Source of the DNA: Gammaproteobacteria bacterium
Lineage (GTDB): Bacteria > Pseudomonadota > Gammaproteobacteria > Pseudomonadales > Azotimanducaceae
Length of the DNA: 8,138 bases
NCBI GenBank assembly: GCA_002726925.1
Contig: PBTJ01000031.1
Coordinates: 3,002-11,139 of the forward strand
Direction: 5' to 3'
The notes under the pieces were generated by a model. That model was not told the origin of the DNA and ran no database searches. It saw nothing but the letters and a program-made list of their open reading frames with translations. Below are positions 1 through 6,553 of the stretch, in pieces. Position 1 is the stretch's first letter; each line of letters opens with the position of its first letter. Made by a program: the position numbers and the translations under genes.

Positions 1-1611
1 CGCCTTGAACAAATGCAGTCGCGCATCGATACGTTGGGGGGTTGGCAGCCAGAGTTGCAGGTTGAAGCCATCATCACCCAGTTAGCGCTGCCTGCAGAAA
101 CTTTGCTCAGCGAACTCTCTGGCGGCTGGCGCCGCCGCGTCGCCTTGGCCAAGGCCTTGGTGAGTAAACCCGATGTGCTGCTATTAGACGAGCCAACCAA
201 CCACCTCGACATTGCCACCATCGAATGGCTCGAGCACGAGGTGCGCGGCTACAAGGGCAGCGTGATCTTCATTACCCACGACCGGGCGTTCCTGCAGAAA
301 CTGGCCACCCGCATTGTTGAAATTGATCGCGGGCGCATCATCAGTTGGCCCGGTGACTACGCAAATTACCTGCAGCTAAAAGAACAGGCGTTGGAAGACG
401 AGGAAACTCGCAACGCCCTATTTGATAAACGCTTAGCCCAAGAAGAGACATGGATCCGGCAGGGTATCAAAGCGAGGCGCACCCGCAACGAAGGTCGTGT
501 GCGTGCGCTGAAGGCCATGCGCGATGAGCGCTCCAAGCGCTTAAACAAGCAAGGTAAGGCGCAGATTCAAATTGCTTCCAGCGAAGAATCGGGGCGCAAA
601 GTCATTGAGGCTCGCGCCATTACCCACGGTTTTGCGGGAAAGCCGCTGCTGAACAACTTCAAGCTGAAGATCATGCGCGGGGATCGTATTGGCATTATCG
701 GCAACAACGGCGTGGGCAAAACCACCCTGCTGCGTATTTTGCTGGGCCAGTTAGAGCCTAACGCTGGCTCGGTGAAGATCGGCACCAACCTCACCATCGG
801 CTACTTTGATCAGGTACGCGATGGGCTGGAATGGGATAAGAGCGTGGCCTTCAACGTGGCAAACGGTAAGGACCACATCACCATGAACGGCGGCGACCGC
901 CATGTGATTGGCTACCTAAAAGGTTTTTTGTTTACACCTGAGCGTGCGCGCACCGCGATTAAGCACCTGTCTGGCGGCGAGGTAAATCGCGTATTGCTGG
1001 CCAAGCTGTTTACTCAGACTAACAACCTGATGGTGTTAGATGAACCTACCAACGATCTCGACATTGAAATGCTCGAGGTGCTGGAAGAAAAGCTGGTGGA
1101 GTACCAAGGCACATTAATTGTGGTCAGTCACGACCGCGACTTTGTCGACAACGTAGTGACCAGCACCTTGGTCTTTGAAGAAGAGCACCGCCTGATCGAA
1201 TACCAAGGCGGGTTCAGTGACTGGGCCGCGCGAGGGCGCAAGCTTGCGGTATTGGAGCAGCGGCCCGGGGCAGCAACGGCTGCTCGGGCTGAGGAGCCCG
1301 ATGCCGAATCGGTGGTTGCCGCAACGGAACTTGTATCCAAGAGCGCGGGCAAAGATTCAAGCAGAGAATCGAGTAAAGCTTCGCGCAAAAAACTCAGCTA
1401 CAAGCTGCAGCGCGAGCTGGATGTGCTGCCAGATACCATTGCCTCGCTAGAGGAAAAACTCGCGACGCTTACCGAGCAAACCGGCGCCGCAGACTTTTAT
1501 AACCAAGATTTTTCAGAGACCGAGCCAGTGCTAAAAGCGCTTGCCGAAACCCAGCAAGCGCTGGATACGGCGACCGAACGCTGGATCGAGCTAGAAGAAA
1601 TGCAGGGTTAG
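1..1611 (+). CDS. uup: ABC-F family ATPase Uup (5' end outside the window)
   Basis: Soluble ABC-F protein with two ATPase domains and no membrane segment; the family acts on ribosomes, and Uup is also linked to DNA transactions and transposon excision. The reading frame is open from base 1, so the first in-frame ATG (13) is internal. About 536 residues are present against roughly 635 in E. coli Uup, so about 100 are missing, including the first Walker A. Visible in order: NBD1 signature LSGGW (nt 115-129), Walker B LLLDEP (178-195) and its THD switch (274-282); the charged interdomain linker (about 360-590) with the Uup-like KARRTRNEGRVRALKA stretch; NBD2 Walker A GNNGVGKTT (700-726), LSGGE (967-981), Walker B with DEP (1039-1047) and SHD (1126-1134). 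A low-complexity Ala/Ser/Glu linker then leads to a C-terminal coiled coil (about 1390-1608) that is characteristic of Uup among ABC-F proteins. The stop is TAG, two bases from the convergent phosphatase stop. Confidence 0.93.
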   Translation, partial: RLEQMQSRIDTLGGWQPELQVEAIITQLALPAETLLSELSGGWRRRVALAKALVSKPDVLLLDEPTNHLDIATIEWLEHEVRGYKGSVIFITHDRAFLQKLATRIVEIDRGRIISWPGDYANYLQLKEQALEDEETRNALFDKRLAQEETWIRQGIKARRTRNEGRVRALKAMRDERSKRLNKQGKAQIQIASSEESGRKVIEARAITHGFAGKPLLNNFKLKIMRGDRIGIIGNNGVGKTTLLRILLGQLEPNAGSVKIGTNLTIGYFDQVRDGLEWDKSVAFNVANGKDHITMNGGDRHVIGYLKGFLFTPERARTAIKHLSGGEVNRVLLAKLFTQTNNLMVLDEPTNDLDIEMLEVLEEKLVEYQGTLIVVSHDRDFVDNVVTSTLVFEEEHRLIEYQGGFSDWAARGRKLAVLEQRPGAATAARAEEPDAESVVAATELVSKSAGKDSSRESSKASRKKLSYKLQRELDVLPDTIASLEEKLATLTEQTGAADFYNQDFSETEPVLKALAETQQALDTATERWIELEEMQG

Positions 1612-1622
1612 CCCTAGCGGGC
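1604..1622. repeat. Two overlapping short inverted repeats at the convergent gene junction
   Basis: Two 4-bp stems with 4-base loops overlap here: AGGG-TTAG-CCCT (1604-1615) and GCCC-TAGC-GGGC (1611-1622). They share the CCC arm, so only one can form at a time. They cover the stop codons of both uup and the phosphatase gene. Neither is followed by a T-run on either strand, so an intrinsic terminator is not supported. They may be chance GC-rich symmetry. Confidence 0.3.
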
Positions 1623-2345
1623 ATACTCCATTAACGCCTCATCGACTTCGACGATGCCGCCATGCTGGCTGGCGAAGAGCACTTGGTCATCGCGCTCGTA
1701 CATCAGCAGACCATCCATAAACTTCACATCTGGCCCGGTTACTGGCTCCAAGCCTGCGCCATGGCGCATGGTGAATATCGTCATGTCGTGGGTGACGCAT
1801 AAATCCAGCTGCGGCGCGCCTGCCTGAATAGCCGGTGCGTTCAGTTTGTCGAGCATAACTTCCAACACCATGGCTACTGCACGTTGCGGGCGCATCATGG
1901 CGGATTGGGGTACCTCGCTCGCAAACCACTGACCCACGTAATCGGCAAGGCCTCGAGATTCACGCAGCCCTTTCCACATTCGAATTTGATCCAGCGCGTA
2001 GAAAACGCCAAAGGCTTCGATATCGCGCACTTTTGCGATCACACCACCGCGCTTCGCGGCTATTGAGGCGTCAATGGCCAATGCACCGGTATCGCGGCAG
2101 CGTGTGACTGGGCTGGAGTAGCCGCGCAGATTCACATCTGGCAGGGCAGCACCAAATCGTGCCGCCAATGCTCGGCCTTCCTCCGTGAGCGGGTTTTCTA
2201 AATCGTGGATATCCCGTCGATATTCTCGCGCCGAGTGACGCATCAGCAACACGGCGCGCTTCGCGCCCTGGGCGAATACCGCCCTAGTCATTCGGGCAGT
2301 GGCGTCACCAAAGTCATCTTCCGGCTGGTTGTAATCGGTTTTCAT
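1614..2345 (-). CDS. Histidine phosphatase superfamily protein
   Basis: Predicted cytoplasmic phosphatase or phosphomutase of the histidine phosphatase superfamily, in which a phosphohistidine intermediate forms on the RH motif. Numbering from the ATG at 2345 (243 residues): LLMRHSAREY supplies R36, H37 and R40, with Ser where the usual motif has Gly. SSPVTRCRDT (about 77-86) matches the family's SPxxRxxxT element and gives R82. CVTHDMTIF gives H186 and D187. The HD pair resembles branch 2 (acid phosphatase-like) rather than branch 1 mutases, where the donor lies elsewhere. There is no signal peptide, unlike secreted acid phosphatases. The upstream in-frame GTG (2354) would add three residues; ATG is preferred because neither start has a clear Shine-Dalgarno and the domain begins about 30 residues in. 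It is divergent from the dehydrogenase gene, and no partner gene indicates the substrate. The fold is confident, the substrate unknown. Confidence 0.8.
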   Translation of the reverse strand: MKTDYNQPEDDFGDATARMTRAVFAQGAKRAVLLMRHSAREYRRDIHDLENPLTEEGRALAARFGAALPDVNLRGYSSPVTRCRDTGALAIDASIAAKRGGVIAKVRDIEAFGVFYALDQIRMWKGLRESRGLADYVGQWFASEVPQSAMMRPQRAVAMVLEVMLDKLNAPAIQAGAPQLDLCVTHDMTIFTMRHGAGLEPVTGPDVKFMDGLLMYERDDQVLFASQHGGIVEVDEALMEYAR

Positions 2346-2356
2346 AAGCTGCACGT

Positions 2357-2368
2357 AGGTGAAAACCT
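2357..2368. repeat. Short inverted repeat, possible operator
   Basis: AGGT-GAAA-ACCT forms a perfect 4-bp dyad with a 4-base spacer between the divergent starts. Its position, 12 bases upstream of the phosphatase ATG and just upstream of the AT-rich stretch, would suit a regulator of one or both genes. Half-sites of four bases are short enough to occur by chance, and no regulator gene is adjacent. Confidence 0.25.
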
Positions 2369-2395
2369 GTAATAGTATCTTAGCGTCATGTTAGA

Positions 2396-2402
2396 AGGGG
2401 AG
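2396..2402 (+). promoter_or_regulatory. Ribosome binding site of the dehydrogenase gene
   Basis: AGGGGAG lies four bases before the ATG at 2407. It is a strong Shine-Dalgarno match, the best in the window, and fixes this ATG as the start. An ATG at 2388 is out of frame and reads into the dehydrogenase in a different frame. Confidence 0.7.
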
Positions 2403-2406
2403 ACTC

Positions 2407-3321
2407 ATGGGCAGACTACAAGACCGAATTGCTGTTATAACCGGCGCAGGCCGCGGTATCGGCCGAGAGATCGCACTGCTGATGGCTGCCGAAGGCGCCA
2501 AAGTTGTGGTGAATGATTTAGGCGCCAATACGGACGGCACCGGTGCCACCATGATCGCAGACGAGGTTGTCGCAGAAATCAAAGCCGCAGGTGGGGAAGC
2601 CGTTTCCAACACAGACTCAGTGGCCGACGTGGCCGGCGGCGAACGCCTTGTTCAGACGGCTATTGATGCCTTTGGCGGCATGGACATTTTGGTCAATAAC
2701 GCGGGCATCTTGCGCGACCGCACCATCTTCAAAATGGAAGAATCAGATTGGGATGCGGTGCTGGCTGTGCACTTAAAAGGCCACTATTGCTGTACCCGCC
2801 CCTTTGCTAACTACATTCGCGCCGAAAACCGCACCGGCTGTCGCATCATCAATTTTTCGAGTGTGTCCGGCTTGTTCGGTAACTTCGGCCAAGCAAACTA
2901 CGGCGCCGCCAAGGCAGGCATTGCGGGTTTCTCGCGGGTTATCGCTTTGGAATTGGCCAAGCACGGCTGCACCAGCAATACCATTTCACCCGGCGCGCTC
3001 ACGCGCATGACCATTCCGCTACGCGAAAACCGCGGCGAGACTGTGGAAGAATCAGATATGGAAGCGGGTGGTCCACAACATATCGCGCCTATTTGCGCGT
3101 GGCTTGCCAGCGAGGAATCTGCGGGCATTACCTCAGAGATTTTCCACGCAGCTAGAGGCGGCATCGCGATCATGCAGCAGCCGCGCATTATCAGGCAGTT
3201 CAAAAAATCCGAGGGTCTTTGGAGCCTTGATGAACTGGACAGCATCGTGCCACAGCTGATGGAGGCGAAAAAAGCCAATATGCAAGCCGCTGATGAATCA
3301 GCTAAACCCATCGTCGATTAG
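2407..3321 (+). CDS. SDR family oxidoreductase, MFE-2-like (3R)-hydroxyacyl-CoA dehydrogenase type
   Basis: Classical short-chain dehydrogenase, 304 residues, cytoplasmic. The Rossmann motif TGAGRGIG is at 12-19, and D37 (in NDLG) after beta-2 favours NAD+ over NADP+. NNAG is at 97-100; the catalytic set is S152, Y165 and K169 (YGAAK). SSVSGLFGNFGQANY closely resembles the dehydrogenase domain of multifunctional enzyme 2 (17-beta-HSD4), as does His at 122 (VHLKG) in place of the usual SDR Asn. That points to oxidation of a 3-hydroxyacyl-CoA or a related bulky alcohol. About 50 residues after the Rossmann core (from about 255) form a charged tail with PRIIRQFKKS and a helical Leu/Glu-rich stretch, as in MFE-2-like stand-alone SDRs. 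No hydratase or sterol-carrier domain is fused. It is followed after 26 bases by the VOC gene, so the two are probably co-transcribed. SDR function is certain; the substrate is inferred. Confidence 0.88.
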   Translation: MGRLQDRIAVITGAGRGIGREIALLMAAEGAKVVVNDLGANTDGTGATMIADEVVAEIKAAGGEAVSNTDSVADVAGGERLVQTAIDAFGGMDILVNNAGILRDRTIFKMEESDWDAVLAVHLKGHYCCTRPFANYIRAENRTGCRIINFSSVSGLFGNFGQANYGAAKAGIAGFSRVIALELAKHGCTSNTISPGALTRMTIPLRENRGETVEESDMEAGGPQHIAPICAWLASEESAGITSEIFHAARGGIAIMQQPRIIRQFKKSEGLWSLDELDSIVPQLMEAKKANMQAADESAKPIVD

Positions 3322-3337
3322 CGACGGCAGATCCACC

Positions 3338-3342
3338 GGAGA
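3338..3342 (+). promoter_or_regulatory. Ribosome binding site of the VOC gene
   Basis: GGAGA ends five bases before the ATG at 3348, within the 26-base gap after the dehydrogenase stop. It supports this start and independent initiation within a shared transcript. Confidence 0.6.
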
Positions 3343-3347
3343 ACCAC

Positions 3348-4040
3348 ATGAGTAATAAAGTTGAGGGCCTGCATCATCTCGGCCTATGCACGGCAGACAT
3401 GAAGAGCCAGATCGAGTTTTTTACCGACAAACTCGGCATGGAACTTCAGGCCCTGTACTGGATGCACGGGGTTGCGGACACCTGGCATGGTTTCTTGCGT
3501 TTGAACGACGAAAGCTCCATCGCCTTTGTGTGCAACCCACAGATTAAGAACATTGAAGTGCAGATGGGTGTTACCCATGCGGGCAACCCCGGCGCCAACA
3601 GCGCAGCAGGCACCATGCAGCACCTTGCGCTAAAGGTGCAAGACCATAATGAAATGATGGCCATGCGAGACCGTTTGCGCAGCAAAGGCGTACCGGTGCT
3701 AGGGCCATTGGACCACGGCATGTGCGTCAGCATGTATTTTGCCGGGCCAGAGAATCTGTCGCTGGAGTTGTCTTACTCCATGGAGCCGATCAACAACGAG
3801 CAGTGGATCGACCCAGAAGTGGTGGCGCTGGCGGGTATTTCTGCCGAGGAACTGGCTCGATACAAAAATCCCGCCGCATTTGACGGCAGCGGTGGCAAAG
3901 TCACGCAACCCGCAATAGACGATGCAAGTACCGGCCCGCATATGACTAACTACCCACCCGGACACTACGAGGCCACCATGGGCATACCCGACGATATTGC
4001 GCTGACCATGGTGGAATCTGAACCGCCGGTGCCTGCTTAG
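3348..4040 (+). CDS. VOC family protein (glyoxalase / extradiol dioxygenase fold)
   Basis: Vicinal-oxygen-chelate superfamily protein of 230 residues, cytoplasmic, probably metal dependent. Two beta-alpha-beta-beta-beta modules are visible: the first opens with GLHHLGLCTADM (7-18) and EFFTDKLGMEL (23-33), the second with MQHLALKV (90-97) and closes at GPENLSLELSY (133-143). Likely metal ligands are H9 or H10, H92 and E140, the usual spacing in this fold. A tail of about 85 residues follows the second module (SMEPINNEQW onward); it is rich in Pro, Gly and Asp and resembles no domain I recognise. Family members include glyoxalase I, methylmalonyl-CoA epimerase, ring-cleavage dioxygenases and antibiotic-binding proteins, so the fold alone does not give the reaction. 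Being second in an operon with an acyl-CoA-type SDR argues for catabolism, with epimerase or ring-cleavage activity as options. VOC assignment is firm; specific function is not. Confidence 0.8.
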   Translation: MSNKVEGLHHLGLCTADMKSQIEFFTDKLGMELQALYWMHGVADTWHGFLRLNDESSIAFVCNPQIKNIEVQMGVTHAGNPGANSAAGTMQHLALKVQDHNEMMAMRDRLRSKGVPVLGPLDHGMCVSMYFAGPENLSLELSYSMEPINNEQWIDPEVVALAGISAEELARYKNPAAFDGSGGKVTQPAIDDASTGPHMTNYPPGHYEATMGIPDDIALTMVESEPPVPA

Positions 4041-4068
4041 GTATGTATGCGCCCGATAATTTAGCGAA

Positions 4069-5790
4069 TTAGAAATAACCCGCCCAGCGCAAGTAGATGC
4101 GATCGCCGCCACCTTGGGTAATTGGCTGGCCTGTTGGCAGCGCACCGACTGAGATTGGAGCAAACTCATCGCCAGAGCCACCCGTCGAGCCAATCCACCC
4201 CAACTGCATATTTTGATTTTGCCCAACGTCATAGGCGAACTGCATCTGAAGCAGGCTGCTGCTGTCGTGCAGATTGGTGATAACAGTGAGTTGCTGGCTC
4301 AGCAGCGGATGCCATTCAAAACTACCGCCAACCGCCAAATAGCTACGCATCAGGTTGAAAAACTCGCCCCGCGCCAGACCAGCCTGCAAATTTACTGGCA
4401 CTGACATGAGCGGGCTCGGTAATTCAGTCAGCCCAAAGTCATTGTGAAAGTACTCGGCAAAGGCGTAGACGGTGCGGTTTCGCCATGGGAAGGCGACATC
4501 GATGTTGACGATGCCGAGCACACCCCAGTCGTCGTTTTGCTGGCTTTGACTGATGCCGCGACGCATGGCGATATCGCTGCGCAGTACTGCCGGCCCAACC
4601 GGTATGCTGCCGCTCACACCAAAGAACTCGGTGTCGTAATGCTGGGCTGCAATAAGCTCAAACTCTACTAACCCTGCATAGCCGTGCCATTTGGCTGCCG
4701 TGCTGGCTACTTCGCTGCTGACCAAATCTTGGGCATTGCGGCGAAACACGTGCAGCAGTTGCGCATCATGACCGTTATCAAACAGGCGCTCGACCAGCAC
4801 CAGATCATCACCGGCTTTGTAATCTCGATCTACCGCTGTAGGCGCGAAAGGGTTAAACGGATCGAGGGGCTGAAAAACGATACCACTACCCCAGCTTACT
4901 GCTTGGCGCCCCACTGTCACCGCCCAACGATCCGAGCGCCATTGTGCGTTCAATCGATCAAACCTATGCAGGCTGCGGTGACGGCTACCATCGTTTACGT
5001 CTGCGGTGAGATTCATCAGACGCAGGTCATCGCTCACGACAATCTGCTCGCCGCTCAGTTGGCCTAGCGACAGCCCTTTGCCGTACCGCACTAGGGCAGT
5101 GTGTGCCAGCTCCAACGACCAGTTCCCCACATCGTGCTGCACCATAGTGCGCAAATCTAATGCTCCGTCTTCTCGGCGGCTGCCTAAGTTCGAGCGGTTG
5201 AAATCTGCGACCGGCAGGCCGGCAGTGCTCGCAAAACCTTTGAGTCGAAAGGTCAGTGATGTATCGCCCTTGGGTTGCCGGCTGCTTGGCCGCCAAGATC
5301 TCTCGTCACGTTGCACAGCCTCTTCGCCATTTCGATACAGCGGCAATAGCGGCTTTGACCGCCCTTGATTTGCTGGCGCCACTTTTTGCGGATCAGCATC
5401 CCGGTGCCGCTGGCGCACGCGCTCTGCGGCAAGGAACGGGTCTGCTCCGAGATTGTCTCCCACCGCAGCAGCACCCACTTCGACTTCCACATCGGCCAGC
5501 CAGGCGCCCGCATAACCATTGCCCTGGGCTGTCTGCTGCAGTGCCCTTGCGTCCCCAGGCCCTAGCGGCAACAAAACCACGCGATGCAGTAGCTGGCCGT
5601 CGCGCTGGGTTTGCACAACGCGAACGTCTCGCATTGGCGCGATGCGCCGGTTATCAGCAGCGGTGTTTTGTAGGGCGGTGGCGTTTTCTAACGAGGAGAA
5701 AGTGCCAATAACGACGGCAGGTTCAGCCCGCAAGACTTGACCGCTCACTAGGCCAAGTAAGCAGACAAGGCAGAATGACGGACGCTTCAT
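4069..5790 (-). CDS. Predicted outer-membrane beta-barrel protein with N-terminal SPOR-like domain
   Basis: Secreted protein of 573 residues. The Sec signal peptide is residues 1-22 (basic KRPS, a hydrophobic run, cleavage likely after LRA). Residues 25-103 resemble a SPOR domain, which binds glycan strands lacking stem peptides: VVIGTFSSLENATAL, a variable strand, then LLHRVVLLPLGPGDARAL and a closing helix and strand. A charged, Arg/Gln/Pro-rich linker follows (about 105-175). From about 178 to the end there are alternating hydrophobic strands with aromatic girdles, ending in RIYLRWAGYF; a terminal Phe is the usual Bam recognition signal. GRQAVSWGSG (294-303) and PLDPFNPFAP (308-317) recall motifs of DUF1302-like and other large barrels. 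It is last in the ABC operon, starting 4 bases after the ATPase stop. No Shine-Dalgarno is seen, so translational coupling is likely. Outer-membrane location is well supported, the SPOR call is moderate, and the substrate is unknown. Confidence 0.75.
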   Translation of the reverse strand: MKRPSFCLVCLLGLVSGQVLRAEPAVVIGTFSSLENATALQNTAADNRRIAPMRDVRVVQTQRDGQLLHRVVLLPLGPGDARALQQTAQGNGYAGAWLADVEVEVGAAAVGDNLGADPFLAAERVRQRHRDADPQKVAPANQGRSKPLLPLYRNGEEAVQRDERSWRPSSRQPKGDTSLTFRLKGFASTAGLPVADFNRSNLGSRREDGALDLRTMVQHDVGNWSLELAHTALVRYGKGLSLGQLSGEQIVVSDDLRLMNLTADVNDGSRHRSLHRFDRLNAQWRSDRWAVTVGRQAVSWGSGIVFQPLDPFNPFAPTAVDRDYKAGDDLVLVERLFDNGHDAQLLHVFRRNAQDLVSSEVASTAAKWHGYAGLVEFELIAAQHYDTEFFGVSGSIPVGPAVLRSDIAMRRGISQSQQNDDWGVLGIVNIDVAFPWRNRTVYAFAEYFHNDFGLTELPSPLMSVPVNLQAGLARGEFFNLMRSYLAVGGSFEWHPLLSQQLTVITNLHDSSSLLQMQFAYDVGQNQNMQLGWIGSTGGSGDEFAPISVGALPTGQPITQGGGDRIYLRWAGYF

Positions 5791-5794
5791 TGGG

Positions 5795-6508
5795 CTAGGC
5801 GGCGCTCGCGCTATCTTGATGTATCTCGCCGTCCATCATGACGACTTGCCGGGAGGTGTAGCCCATAACGATGGGATCGTGAGTTGCCGTCACAATCGTC
5901 ATGCCCTGCTGCTGATTGAGTTGCCGCAATACCTCAAGCAGTTCCGTCGTGGTCTTAGAATCCAAATTCGCGGTCGGCTCATCGGCGAGCAAGAGTACTG
6001 GATCGGTGACAATGGCTCGAGCAATCGCAACACGCTGTTGCTGGCCACCAGACAACTCGCCAGGGCGTCGATCACCAAGATCTCCTAAACCCAAACTTTG
6101 CAGCGCGATGTTGGCACGCTCCTGCCGCTCCTGGCCGGGCACACCCTGTAGCTGCAAGATAAACTCGACGTTTTCCCGGGCAGACAAAACCGGAATCAAA
6201 TTGTAGGCCTGAAAAACGAATCCCACCTTGTTCAACCGCATCTCGGATAGCTCGGCAGCGTTTAGCGCCCCCAAGTTTGTTCCGCCCACGGTGATCTCGC
6301 CGGCATCGAATCCATCGAGGCCACCAATCACGTTCAGCAAGGTCGATTTTCCCGAACCAGACGGACCCGCCAAACTGACAAATTCTCCTGCTTCGATGGC
6401 GAGGCTTGCTCCGCGCAGGGCGTATACCGGCACGCTTTCTTGCTGGTAAACGCGCTGTACGTTTTGACAACGCACAACTGGCGTGGATTGAGTTTGGCTA
6501 TCGGTCAT
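5795..6508 (-). CDS. ABC transporter ATP-binding protein, LolD/MacB type
   Basis: Cytoplasmic ATPase that powers the FtsX-like permeases encoded upstream. From the ATG at 6508 it has 237 residues: Walker A GPSGSGKST (48-56), Q-loop Q100 in FVFQAYNLIP, signature LSGGQ (152-156) followed by QQR, Walker B LLLADEP with D176 and E177, D-loop NLDSK, and the H-switch THD with H210. FQAYNLIP and the ADEPTANLDS stretch are typical of the MacB/LolD/FtsE group. Members of this group work by mechanotransmission: ATP-driven motion is passed to the periplasm rather than carrying substrate through the membrane. An in-frame TTG at 6523 would add five residues; ATG was preferred on codon grounds, and only a weak GGAA lies upstream of it. 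The gene sits 45 bases after the upstream permease and ends 4 bases before the barrel gene. It is not labelled lolD because the operon content differs from lolCDE. Confidence 0.9.
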   Translation of the reverse strand: MTDSQTQSTPVVRCQNVQRVYQQESVPVYALRGASLAIEAGEFVSLAGPSGSGKSTLLNVIGGLDGFDAGEITVGGTNLGALNAAELSEMRLNKVGFVFQAYNLIPVLSARENVEFILQLQGVPGQERQERANIALQSLGLGDLGDRRPGELSGGQQQRVAIARAIVTDPVLLLADEPTANLDSKTTTELLEVLRQLNQQQGMTIVTATHDPIVMGYTSRQVVMMDGEIHQDSASAA

Positions 6509-6553
6509 TTTGGCGAATTCCAATTAATGGGTACGGGTTTGCGGCAGCTCTCG

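Larger units (their letters stand above)
2346..2406. promoter_or_regulatory. Divergent intergenic region, presumed to hold both promoters
   Basis: These 61 bases separate the divergently read phosphatase and dehydrogenase genes, so promoters for both should lie here or just inside the genes. The segment is more AT-rich than its surroundings, with a TAATAGTAT stretch at 2370-2378 that could contain a weak -10 element for the plus strand. No good -35 box is seen at the right distance on either strand. Promoter presence is inferred from gene orientation, not from a strong consensus match. Confidence 0.35.

Noticed and set aside
2898..3311. A 137-codon minus-strand open frame within the dehydrogenase gene.
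   Set aside because: It is antisense to the catalytic YGAAK region and C-terminus of a clear SDR; no independent start signal or domain is seen.
4041..4071. TAATT-TAGCG-AATTA inverted repeat between the convergent VOC and barrel genes, considered as a bidirectional terminator.
   Set aside because: The stem is five A/T pairs with no GC core and no clean T-run, too weak for an intrinsic terminator.
3699..4232. A 177-codon minus-strand open frame spanning the VOC and barrel gene ends.
   Set aside because: It lies antisense to the VOC gene and out of frame with the barrel gene, and its product is a His/Arg/Cys-rich mixture without recognisable motifs; it is a frame shadow.
5256..5711. A 151-codon plus-strand open frame opposite the start of the barrel gene.
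   Set aside because: The opposite strand encodes a signal peptide and a SPOR-like domain in frame, while this product is a His/Arg/Pro-rich mixture with no motif.
6072..6470. A 132-codon frame on the same strand as the ATPase gene but in another frame.
   Set aside because: The ATPase frame carries all ABC motifs across this stretch; the alternative product is Arg-rich with no domain.
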